NCBI GenBank assembly: GCA_013816415.1
Contig: JACDEN010000061.1
Coordinates: 1-10,036, forward strand
From: Planctomycetota bacterium
GTDB lineage: Bacteria; Planctomycetota; UBA11346
Direction: 5' to 3'
DNA: 10,036 nucleotides
The notes under the pieces are model-generated. The model saw only the letters and a list, made by a program, of their open reading frames with translations. It ran no database searches and was not told where the DNA came from. Shown here in pieces: positions 1-7,395 of this stretch. Numbering within the stretch: the stretch's first letter is position 1; the number at the start of each line of letters is the position of its first letter. The position numbers were made by a program, and so were the translations under genes.

Positions 1-120
1 GATTGGTACGGCATTTACCGACTCCTCGTAGGTGTCTATATTGACCCTATGCGAGAGGAAGTCAAGAACGGCTGCAACTGCTCGGCAGGGAAGTTGGGTA
101 AATTCCGGGGACACCTATGA
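1..120 (+). other. Open frame from window edge, possible true 5' part of the toxin gene
   Basis: Frame 1 is open from base 1 to a TGA at 118-120 and reads DWYGIYRLLVGVYIDP, then a cysteine-containing stretch NGCNCSAGKL. Its third codon positions are richer in G/C than those of the overlapping first codons of the toxin frame. If one G of the GGG at 96-98 is removed, this frame runs without a stop into the toxin frame, giving KLVNSGDTYDV at the junction. It may therefore be the N-terminal continuation of the toxin, split by a real frameshift or a sequencing error. It could instead be the end of a separate upstream gene. Confidence 0.35.
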
Positions 121-3100
121 CGTCTTTGTCCTAGATTTCTTCCCACCCGCTGACGCTTCGCCAGGCGATGAGATTTATGTCGTGTCCACCGGCTCTCATA
201 TTGCCGGAACCACTTATCCAAGGATTACCATCGGTGAACCAGGACTCTATACCTGGCTGATTGGACAAGGATTCCCCACTCAGGTGGAGTTGACTGCCCA
301 GAATAGCGGCGCTGCCAACACGACCGGAACCACACGCGTCAGTGCATCTACTGAAAATTGGGAAAAAAGGTTTACTCCCCGCATCATCAGCATTCCTCCG
401 TCTTGGCAGGTCGATCCTTCGAATGTCGCGGTCAAAATCGAGGATGAGGCTCTGAGAAATTTGAACAGCGCTGAATCTGGCGGAAGCCCATTTATTTCTA
501 TCGGCAACGATCACGAAAATGCGATTGGGAGTGGGAATACCGCTACGGCGACTCTCAAGATTGGTAGGAGTAACAACGACGGCGGTTCGGCTCCGACGGC
601 GCTGAAACAGACTTCTGGGAGGAAATATGCCTCATACGGATTTTCTGCGGGCGATGGGTACTCGTATGGGGTCTCTGCGCCGGTCAATTTGATTCGGTTG
701 ACGCCCGATGTGGTCGCAACGGGAACGCGATCGACGATTCGGGTCGAAGCCAATTTCATCAATCGGGACTTCGACTGTGACACCGATGGAGAATTCAGTA
801 AGGAAGCCGGGGATTACGTACGGTTCCTGAAGCAAGGTGGCGGACAGGATATCACGCAGGTGCGGTCGGCGTGGTCCGACTCGCAGGATCCTGCTGAGCG
901 GAAGGGGAAGATTGCGATTGTGGGTCAAAAACTTATCGTTGATGGGGAATTCCAGGCGAGGAATCAGATTATTGAGATGGAGGTGGAGATTGGGCCGGAG
1001 GTCGAGGCGGCGCTTTATGATGTAGATGTGAAATGCGGAGCGGTGAAAGCCTACTCGGATGAGTTGTCGCAGCTCACGGCGGGGGCGAATGGGGCGCATC
1101 GGATGAAGGGGGCGCTGGCCATCTGTCGCATCAACGTCAACCCCATCGAGTTGTGGCAGTTGGAGGACAAGGAGTACACGATCCGCGTCGCCGGTAAGGA
1201 GAGCGCGGGGAGCCAGCCTGCGGCGAATGAGAACGTCTGGATCGACGTGGCGCTGCCGCAGTTCACGGATGCCGAAGCCAAGGCTAAGGTGAAGGCTTGG
1301 ACGCTGAACTGGACAGGCATGGAGCCCCACTGCTTCTACCTCAACCAGGGCAGCGGCGCGTTCGTGAAGCAGAGCAACCAGGGCAAGATTGCCGTAGACG
1401 ACGCCAAGGCGCGCTTCCTGGGCGGCATGGCAGGTGATGCACCAGAAGAAGCCCTTCAATCGGCGGGATTCAGCAACTACTACTTCACCATCGACGACCC
1501 CATCTTTAACGAGCTTGGGCTGGGCGACTACCTGCTCGGTATGGTTGAAGTGAAGCACCGTGAACTGGAGCAGACTTTGGCGGAGGACAACGATTTCGCC
1601 AAGGCACCATACGGGGGAACATCGCTCTTTGGAAACCGCGCGACGATCGCGTTCACCGATGCCGGTCCCAGGCCGATCGTGAAGCCTTCGAGCGGATTGA
1701 CTGGGGCGAACACCAAGTTCGCAGTGAAGTACGATGTCGCGATGACGGCCACGGGTCAGGACCCAGCCGTAGCAGGTGATGGTTCCAACCAGGCGGCCCC
1801 CATCCTGTCCTGGCCTGACGGTTCCAGCTTCGTTGTCGCCGGAGATCGCGTCGGTGACACCATCGTACAGGTGTTCCCGGTCTTCGGAGGCAATCCCGAT
1901 ACGTCAGCGGCCTTGCTGGAGATTCCGGTCCAAGTGGACCTGCCCGTGCTCAGCGAGCCCGGTGTCTACCAGCTAGAAGTGGCTCGTCGGAACCTTGAAC
2001 TGCGGAAGAACTTCTCTGGCGATGGTGAACTCCAGCAGGAATCAACCCCGATACCGCCAGCGAACGGAGGAACCGACAACGACTGGAAGCTACCTACTGG
2101 CTATACGGTGCCGTGGGGAGCCCAGCATGCTGCGCGCACCAAGAACACCGATGATCTCGATACGGTCTTCGAGTTCTGCATGCACATGGTCGCGCAGATA
2201 GTTCCTGTGTTTCCAAACGGTGAGGGTGCCTGGCATCTGCCGGTGTCGCGCGCTGAATCGCTGTCGCAGATCAAGCAGACCCAGACCGATTCAAGCCAAG
2301 CGGCATATGAACTGGCTCTCGACCAGTATCGTCGCATGTGGAACTCGGGTACAGACTGTGACGATGCTGCCGTAGCCCAACGACTGCAAAAGAGCGGGCC
2401 GCCGCTTCAACAATGGCTGCGCGTCTTCAAGCACTTCGTGACCAACGGCGTCCGCGCTGAGCGGGCAGATCCCGCTATGGAACGGACGAGGCGTCTTCTT
2501 GAGGTCAAGCTCAGGTCCTACATGGATCAAGCGGCCATAGCTCGATTGAAGCGGTATTTCAGCCTCACCGCCGATTACCGGCAGACCCTGCTGGCAACCC
2601 CGATCGCCATCGACGGGGTCAAGGACACGGTGATCGCTAATCAGATGAACCACCAGGGAGGGTTTGAGTTGAATCCCGATCTGGCTTGGTGGCTCGACGT
2701 GAAGACCTGGTTCACCGATACATTCTTTCATACCGGGCCACTTACGAGACTGTTCGACAAACCGATCACTCCGAACTGGCATGTTGGGCATCCCTTCACC
2801 GAGGAAGTGCTCAACTACATGATCACCGAGCGCGTAAGCTGGGTGCAGAAGCTGCTCAAGGAAATCGAGCAGCGCGGATGCCAACCCGGTGAAGACAACT
2901 ATCCGATCACAGTTGCGAAGATTGACTCGGGCGATTTTGTGCCGATGTCAAAGATTCCGATCGGCTACATCTTCGATGCGACCGATAAGCGCATCCGCTT
3001 CGTCGTTCCTGAAAGGTTTTGGGCGCGGGATTCGCAGTTCGCCTATCCGCGTTTCCGTGGTCGTAACGGCGTCCCTGTGCCGGAAATCGTTCTGCTCGAT

Positions 3101-5074
3101 GCGAGCGTGGGTGCTGACGGCACGATCGGTCGGGGTTCGCCTGACGGTTTCCGCCTACGGGTTCAGACCCAGCATCTGAACTTCTCAGCCTATGACCTGG
3201 AACTGCGGGCAGACCCACTCAGCCCTGCTGGAACCCCGGCGGCGATTGTCATCCGCTTGATGGGTGAAGTCCATGTCATCGAGCGCATGCTTGATGATCG
3301 GGCTGCGCTGATCTTCTGGCAAAACGCCGAAGCCCATATGGGCAAGCTGGGATTCCTTGCTTTCTGCGTTGGTGATTTCCTCGGGGCATCCACGGACATT
3401 TATCGCACAGTCTGGGGACGGGATCTGGTCACGGACCAGCAACTCACCATCGAGGAACGGCTCATGTCCGGTATGATGGTGGGCGTCACCGTTCTGACAG
3501 GTGGTGTCCCCGGCAGCGCCCTCGTTGGCAAGGGCATCAAAGTGATGAGCAAGGATATTTCCAAGAACGTCGCCAAGACCGCCCAGAGCAACATGGTGGG
3601 AATGTCGCAGGAAGTCAGGACCGCCGTTGGAGACATGTCTCAAGGCGGAGTAGAGGTCGCAGAGGCCACGGCGAATACCGCCAGACGCACGGCGGCCCGT
3701 AGCACGTCGCTTTCACGCACCGCCCTGGAAGCTGGCCTGCTAAACGTGGACAGCATCCTCAAGCTGCCGGTGCAGGATTTCCTCAAGTTCCACTGCGGTC
3801 TCGGCCGTCTCGGTGAGACAACGATCGTCCGTAGCGGCAGCCAGGCTCCCCACATCAACCCGCTCTGCGGTTTGGAGAAGTCGGCTAAGCGCCCGGTCCC
3901 TCGGCCATCTGCCGTGAGGGCTGCGCCGACCGCCAAGACCTCCGACGCCACGATCGGTGCGGCCGAGGATGCTGCGATGGCCTCTCGCACGATCGCCACC
4001 ATGAAGGCGGCGGGAGCGAGCGAAAAAGCTACCTGCGACATGGTTAACGGCCTCCAGCAATGCTTCCCTGCCGGGACGTCGGTACTGATGGGCGATGGAT
4101 CATGGAAGGCCATCGAGAGCGTCACCCAAGGCCAGGAAGTGATGTCGCGCAACCAGTGGGACCCTGACTCCGCGCGTATCGCACGCGCCGTTAGCGGTTC
4201 GATGGTGAGCGACGTGGAGGCTCTGACCACACTCGGCCTAGAGACGGGTGATGGGCGTCGCTTCGACATCCGATCGACCACCGAGCATCCGTTCTGGGTG
4301 CAGGGTGAGGGCTGGACCTCGGCGAAGGACATTGCGGTGGGAGTTTGCCTCGCAGGTGGGGATGAGCCGCTGACCGTGGTTGCCAACACGAGCCAGGCGG
4401 TGGATGTGAAGGTGTACAACCTGGAGATCGTCGCTGATCGCACCTACTTTGTGTCCAGCATGTCACCACGGGGTCCGCCTTGTGGGGTATGGGTTCACAA
4501 CAACTGCGTACTCCGGGCATCTCTGGAGCAATATGTGAGACGAGAGGCATCGGCCCTTGGAGTGCAGTTGACGGACAAGCAAGTGCTTGAGGGAGCACAG
4601 ATCCTGGTTCAGAGAGCAGCGATTCGTGGTGGAAGGAAGCTACTGCTGCCATTACGGAATATTGCGGACCCGGATATTTCGAGAGTGCTTTCTCAGTTCG
4701 TGGAAGGCGTACCGGGGATGATTCACCTTGGTCGCAAGCGAATCGCATTCCAAGGTCTTGAAGTCCGGGCTGCCCGGTCATTTGAGACACTAAGCGAAGC
4801 CGATCTGCGCGTGATGAAGACAAACGGAACGGCTCCCGTGTTCCCGGACGGGACCACATTACAGGTTCATCATCACCGGCAAAATCCACTGGGATTTGTA
4901 GTTGAGATTAAAGCAGATAACCACAGCATTTGGAATACTCTACAGCATCCATTTGGGAATGTCCCTGGCGGAGGACTCACATCAATGGAGCGTCAGGAGT
5001 TCGATAACTGGCTGGGACGGTACTGGCGGGCGAGGGCAAAGGAGGCTCTGATTAGTCGCGGTCTTGCACCTTAA
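32..5074 (+). CDS. Large polymorphic toxin: beta-rich stalk, pretoxin segment, Hint protease, C-terminal HNH/Endo VII-type nuclease
   Basis: This is a 1680-residue multidomain toxin, presumably exported to attack competing cells. Residues 1-1100 are a long region rich in beta-type sequence in its first part; no Rhs/YD, FHA or other repeats are recognised. Residues about 1110-1180 (GRDLV at 1129-1133, then a Gly/Val-rich hydrophobic stretch) resemble the PT-TG pretoxin module. The Hint domain runs from Cys1344 (CFPAGTSVLM) through TEHPFW (His1419) and VYNLEIVADRTYFV to VHN ending at Asn1490, so self-cleavage would free a tip of about 190 residues. That tip has an HHH motif (1613-1615), then NH (His1631) and HPF (His1639), as in HNH/Endo VII nuclease toxins of the LHH/HHH kind. 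The GTG at 32 directly follows a TAG, and no in-frame ATG occurs before residue 316, so the true start is probably upstream or lost. No signal peptide is visible. Two immunity genes follow. Confidence 0.85.
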   Translation: MSILTLCERKSRTAATARQGSWVNSGDTYDVFVLDFFPPADASPGDEIYVVSTGSHIAGTTYPRITIGEPGLYTWLIGQGFPTQVELTAQNSGAANTTGTTRVSASTENWEKRFTPRIISIPPSWQVDPSNVAVKIEDEALRNLNSAESGGSPFISIGNDHENAIGSGNTATATLKIGRSNNDGGSAPTALKQTSGRKYASYGFSAGDGYSYGVSAPVNLIRLTPDVVATGTRSTIRVEANFINRDFDCDTDGEFSKEAGDYVRFLKQGGGQDITQVRSAWSDSQDPAERKGKIAIVGQKLIVDGEFQARNQIIEMEVEIGPEVEAALYDVDVKCGAVKAYSDELSQLTAGANGAHRMKGALAICRINVNPIELWQLEDKEYTIRVAGKESAGSQPAANENVWIDVALPQFTDAEAKAKVKAWTLNWTGMEPHCFYLNQGSGAFVKQSNQGKIAVDDAKARFLGGMAGDAPEEALQSAGFSNYYFTIDDPIFNELGLGDYLLGMVEVKHRELEQTLAEDNDFAKAPYGGTSLFGNRATIAFTDAGPRPIVKPSSGLTGANTKFAVKYDVAMTATGQDPAVAGDGSNQAAPILSWPDGSSFVVAGDRVGDTIVQVFPVFGGNPDTSAALLEIPVQVDLPVLSEPGVYQLEVARRNLELRKNFSGDGELQQESTPIPPANGGTDNDWKLPTGYTVPWGAQHAARTKNTDDLDTVFEFCMHMVAQIVPVFPNGEGAWHLPVSRAESLSQIKQTQTDSSQAAYELALDQYRRMWNSGTDCDDAAVAQRLQKSGPPLQQWLRVFKHFVTNGVRAERADPAMERTRRLLEVKLRSYMDQAAIARLKRYFSLTADYRQTLLATPIAIDGVKDTVIANQMNHQGGFELNPDLAWWLDVKTWFTDTFFHTGPLTRLFDKPITPNWHVGHPFTEEVLNYMITERVSWVQKLLKEIEQRGCQPGEDNYPITVAKIDSGDFVPMSKIPIGYIFDATDKRIRFVVPERFWARDSQFAYPRFRGRNGVPVPEIVLLDASVGADGTIGRGSPDGFRLRVQTQHLNFSAYDLELRADPLSPAGTPAAIVIRLMGEVHVIERMLDDRAALIFWQNAEAHMGKLGFLAFCVGDFLGASTDIYRTVWGRDLVTDQQLTIEERLMSGMMVGVTVLTGGVPGSALVGKGIKVMSKDISKNVAKTAQSNMVGMSQEVRTAVGDMSQGGVEVAEATANTARRTAARSTSLSRTALEAGLLNVDSILKLPVQDFLKFHCGLGRLGETTIVRSGSQAPHINPLCGLEKSAKRPVPRPSAVRAAPTAKTSDATIGAAEDAAMASRTIATMKAAGASEKATCDMVNGLQQCFPAGTSVLMGDGSWKAIESVTQGQEVMSRNQWDPDSARIARAVSGSMVSDVEALTTLGLETGDGRRFDIRSTTEHPFWVQGEGWTSAKDIAVGVCLAGGDEPLTVVANTSQAVDVKVYNLEIVADRTYFVSSMSPRGPPCGVWVHNNCVLRASLEQYVRREASALGVQLTDKQVLEGAQILVQRAAIRGGRKLLLPLRNIADPDISRVLSQFVEGVPGMIHLGRKRIAFQGLEVRAARSFETLSEADLRVMKTNGTAPVFPDGTTLQVHHHRQNPLGFVVEIKADNHSIWNTLQHPFGNVPGGGLTSMERQEFDNWLGRYWRARAKEALISRGLAP
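4061..4504 (+). other. Hint (intein-like) autoprocessing domain inside the toxin gene
   Basis: This region encodes residues 1344-1491. The catalytic Cys1344 opens the domain, the block-B Thr-Glu-His (T1417, H1419) is followed by PFWV, and the C-terminal His1489-Asn1490 pair is present. The full set of splice or cleavage residues is intact. Asn1491 instead of Cys/Ser/Thr follows the HN pair, so cleavage rather than splicing is expected, as in pretoxin-Hint domains. Confidence 0.85.
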
Positions 5075-5078
5075 ATCT

Positions 5079-5083
5079 GGGAG
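5079..5083 (+). promoter_or_regulatory. Ribosome binding site of first immunity gene
   Basis: GGGAG lies 6 bases before the ATG at 5090 and 5 bases after the toxin stop. It fixes the start of the first SUKH gene and suggests that it is co-transcribed with the toxin. Confidence 0.7.
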
Positions 5084-5089
5084 TCTTTT

Positions 5090-5548
5090 ATGCGTCCATC
5101 AACGATTGCTGCCATCACCAGTTCTCTAGAAAAACTACCGAACTGTCGATCGGAGGCTGTAACCAATGAGGGAGAAATCTCTAACGCTGAGAAGCAGTTA
5201 GGGGTTACCTTTTCCCCAGACTACAAACAGTTTTTAAATATTTTCGGGGGGGCAGTTGTTGGCCGTAGATTAATCTATGGTCTGCGCTTGGCCGAGTACA
5301 TGCACGGGAATAAAGACTTCACGGTTATTGGGGCTACAAATCAATATCGTACAAAGAAATGGCCAAGTGTATCAGCATGGTATGTGGTCTCTGCTGACGG
5401 CGCGGGAAATCCGATAGGAGTTGATTCGGAAGGTGCTGTCTGGATTTTCGACCATAACCAGATGAGGGCGGAAAAAATATATGCAGGGTTTGACGAGTGG
5501 ATTGTAAATGATTGTTTGGTGACGGACCCGGATGACGACGAAGACTAA
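5090..5548 (+). CDS. SUKH (SMI1/KNR4) family immunity protein 1
   Basis: This 152-residue cytoplasmic protein probably binds and neutralises the nuclease tip of the upstream toxin. It shows the SUKH pattern: an N-terminal helix with AEKQLGVTF and DYKQFL, a GG turn (GGAVVG), a central WYVVSADGAGNPIGVD segment, FDH, and a closing FDEWI..CL helix. SUKH proteins are a common immunity family for nuclease toxins, including HNH/Endo VII types. The gene starts 15 bases after the toxin stop with a good Shine-Dalgarno, so it belongs to the same operon. Its base composition is low (about 40-45 % GC in parts), unlike the Hint-coding region. The pairing with this toxin is inferred from position and family. 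Confidence 0.88.
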   Translation: MRPSTIAAITSSLEKLPNCRSEAVTNEGEISNAEKQLGVTFSPDYKQFLNIFGGAVVGRRLIYGLRLAEYMHGNKDFTVIGATNQYRTKKWPSVSAWYVVSADGAGNPIGVDSEGAVWIFDHNQMRAEKIYAGFDEWIVNDCLVTDPDDDED

Positions 5549-6038
5549 TAGTGCTACTGACGAATCGCTTCGTTTCCCAACCCTCATCCTCGATGCCATG
5601 AAACAAGAAATCTGGAATGCCATAACTCAGGGATTTGAAAAACATCCAGTCACGCGATCGCCGACAAGGCCAAGCGCCGAGCAAGTGGCAGCGGCCGAAC
5701 AGGCTCTCAAGGTGCAGTTCGCCGATGACTATCGAGACTTCATTCTTCGCTATGGCGCGGGAATCGTTGGTAGCCAATCCGTTATTGGAATCGGCAGGGC
5801 CGAAGCGATGGGGAAGCAGGAGGCGAGCGTCAGTGATGCGACATTCTTTTTTAGAAAGGAAGCGTGGATTGGCGTCAATGACTGGTATGTCATCTCAATC
5901 GACGGAAGTGGCAATCCAATAGGCGTAGATAGAAATGGGGAAGTCCATACATCCGACCACGATGCACGAAAAGTCGTTAGACTATGTGGCTCTTTCGAGG
6001 AATGGATCGAACGCATTTGTCTTAAACGGAAACAATAG
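5532..6038 (+). CDS. SUKH (SMI1/KNR4) family immunity protein 2
   Basis: This 168-residue paralogue of the preceding immunity protein is about 40 % identical by eye over the shared core: AEQALKVQF, DDYRDFI, YGAGIVG, WYVISIDGSGNPIGVD, DH and FEEWIERICL. The ATG at 5532 overlaps the previous stop by 17 bases, which would couple translation. An internal ATG at 5598 (MKQEIWNAI) fits the usual SUKH start better, because the first 22 residues have no counterpart in the sister protein. Neither ATG has a clear Shine-Dalgarno. The gene may neutralise the same toxin, a related allele carried by competitors, or a lost toxin tip. It is the last gene of the toxin operon; no terminator is seen behind it. 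Confidence 0.85.
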   Translation: MTTKTNSATDESLRFPTLILDAMKQEIWNAITQGFEKHPVTRSPTRPSAEQVAAAEQALKVQFADDYRDFILRYGAGIVGSQSVIGIGRAEAMGKQEASVSDATFFFRKEAWIGVNDWYVISIDGSGNPIGVDRNGEVHTSDHDARKVVRLCGSFEEWIERICLKRKQ

Positions 6039-6044
6039 CCACGA

Positions 6045-6206
6045 GGACTTGGCGTGGGTCAGGAAGTCGTGGATACGGCGGGTGGGGGAGATGCTGGGAA
6101 AGATCGGCAGGGTCTCGTGACGTTGGGCGCGCTGGCAGAACTGCGTGGTGTAGTTGGGGAAGTCGGGAGCGGTGTGTGTTTGTTGCTCACTAACCCTCAG
6201 CCCCAA
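6045..6206 (-). pseudogene. Truncated gene remnant, unknown family
   Basis: On the minus strand the frame beginning at a TTG (6206) reads APDFPNYTTQFCQRAQRHET and then LPIFPSISPTRRIHDFLTHA. By hand count 39 of 44 codons in this part end in G or C, far more than in the opposite strand, which marks it as coding sequence. The signal stops at about 6045, where the frame runs into the AT-rich end of the second immunity gene; the frame itself ends at 5982. The TTG overlaps the end of the DUF3024 gene by 10 bases. I do not recognise the family. It looks like the 5' part of a gene cut off when the toxin-immunity block joined, but a short intact gene cannot be excluded. Confidence 0.35.
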
Positions 6207-6541
6207 AAGATCGCGGTCGGATCAGCGTCAACTTCGGAGATGAGCGCCGCGAGATCAGCCGTTGGCCCGGTATCGTGATACGGCATGCGCCGTTCGTTCC
6301 GGTCGAAGCAAAACAACTCCCACGTCGCGGCCTTGGCGTCGTAGTCGAGGACGGCGACCTTCGTCGTGGTCCACTGGTGAGGGTCGAGGAAGTACGGGCG
6401 GTTCTCGGTGATCGTGACCCTGTTGCCCTTGATGGCGAACTCGACGCGAATCTTGTCTCGGAGTTCCGGCGGCGAGCGTCGGGCGCAGAACTCCGTGAGC
6501 AGTTTCTCGGCGAGTTGGTGTTGCAGTGGTGGGAGGGTCAT
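6197..6541 (-). CDS. DUF3024 domain protein
   Basis: This 114-residue protein matches DUF3024: an N-terminal helix with EFCARRSPPELRDKIRVEF, a strand pair GNRVTITENRPYF, then WELFCFDRNERR and the closing ALISEVDADPTAIFWG. The family's function is not known. The ATG at 6541 gives the usual family start (MTLPPLQHQLAEKLL). A GTG at 6592 would add 17 residues without family support. No Shine-Dalgarno is visible for either. It lies 83 bases downstream of the cysteine-rich gene on the same strand and may share its transcript. A coding remnant overlaps its stop. Confidence 0.75.
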   Translation of the reverse strand: MTLPPLQHQLAEKLLTEFCARRSPPELRDKIRVEFAIKGNRVTITENRPYFLDPHQWTTTKVAVLDYDAKAATWELFCFDRNERRMPYHDTGPTADLAALISEVDADPTAIFWG

Positions 6542-6624
6542 GACGTAGGGGATTGTCAGCGCCGCAACCGCTTCACCAGTTCGACGATGCACTCGGATAC
6601 GGCGTCAGTCACCTGCCTCCAACC

Positions 6625-6984
6625 TCAGCCACCGGTCTGAGGGATCACACCGAATGGCGCGCCCATCGTCCAATCCCACCACGTTCCCGACCATTGTGCA
6701 ATGCTGACGGCGAAGATGCACCTGTCGCACGTCACCACCAGCGACCGGTTCGCTCCAGCGCCGATGACAACCCGCCCTGGGCACGGGTTCTTGGCGCTGC
6801 CGCACGGGCACACCGTTGATGGGTTGCCGCCGCCAACTGCCATGGTCTTGGTGGCAAGAAGGATGAACCGACCCCAGGTGTCGCGGATTTCGAGAACGGG
6901 CCGACCGACGCCTTGCTCGTCAAGCGTGCCCGGCTCCGGGTAGTGAGCCATATCGACGACGTAGCGACTCCGGCGGATAGACAT
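6625..6984 (-). CDS. Small cysteine-rich hypothetical protein
   Basis: This 119-residue protein is of no family I recognise. It has an N-terminal strand-rich part (RYVVDMAHYPEPGTL, GRPVLEIRDTWGRFILLATK), then a cysteine cluster CPCG at 59-62 with Cys68, and a CDRC pair at 86-89, spaced like a zinc ribbon. It ends with a Trp-rich segment (WSGTWWDW). By hand count about 74 % of its first 46 codons end in G/C. The ATG at 6984 or a second ATG at 6951 could start it; neither has a Shine-Dalgarno, and the upstream frame stays open (GRSSGNLPF), so the gene may have lost its 5' end. It probably shares a transcript with the DUF3024 gene. Confidence 0.55.
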   Translation of the reverse strand: MSIRRSRYVVDMAHYPEPGTLDEQGVGRPVLEIRDTWGRFILLATKTMAVGGGNPSTVCPCGSAKNPCPGRVVIGAGANRSLVVTCDRCIFAVSIAQWSGTWWDWTMGAPFGVIPQTGG

Positions 6985-7364
6985 GAACGGCAGGTTGCCA
7001 GACGATCGGCCTTGTGAAAGCGTGCGGCTGAGGGCTGGATGGCGGCGATGGTACCAGACCAGCGGACCTTGGCGGCGATGCTGGGCTTGGCGAGGTGGGT
7101 CATGAGGGGACGGTGGCCATGGCGAGATGGTCGGCGGAGAGGTTTGGCGGGCAACGGGTGATCGACAGGAACATCTTCAAACCCAACCCGGTCCCCGGCG
7201 TTCTGCGCCCATCAAGCCCATCATGGTCTCATGGTGCCTGACGCCCTCGATCCTCAGCCAACGGCCACGCCAGCGCCCGTCGTCGCCTTCATTTCGAGAT
7301 CGGCACCAACACCATCCAAGCTGGGACCGGTAGGATCATTTTCAAACACGTCCATGGCCAAGAA
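6985..7364. other. Region without a supported full gene; minus-strand short frames
   Basis: No complete gene is supported here. On the minus strand there are three short frames: 7355-7254 (33 residues, MDVFENDPTGPSLDGVGADL...), 7174-7100 (24 residues, MFLSITRCPPNLSADHLAMA...), and one starting at 7103 (MTHLAKPSIAAKVRWSGTIA...). The last two have very high G/C at third codon positions and meet in an ATGA stop/start overlap. They look like pieces of decayed minus-strand genes lying between the parB-like gene and the cysteine-rich gene. A 10-base direct repeat, GGCGGCGATG, occurs at 7041-7050 and 7071-7080. Confidence 0.4.
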
Positions 7365-7390
7365 AGCCTCCACCGAATCCGATGGAGGCT
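7365..7390 (-). terminator. Probable rho-independent terminator of the parB-like gene
   Basis: AGCCTCCA (7365-7372) and TGGAGGCT (7383-7390) form a perfect 8-bp stem with a 10-base loop. It starts 5 bases after the stop codon of the minus-strand parB-like gene. In that direction the stem is followed by TTCTT, a short imperfect U tract. Confidence 0.6.
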
Positions 7391-7395
7391 GGACG

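Noticed and set aside
632..1558. 308-codon open frame on the minus strand
   Set aside because: It lies antisense inside the toxin gene and encodes an Arg/His/Leu-rich sequence without domain character; it is a shadow of the real frame.
6781..6812. SEC-C metal-binding motif in the cysteine-rich protein
   Set aside because: The CPCG start is similar, but the following cysteine/histidine pair of SEC-C is missing.
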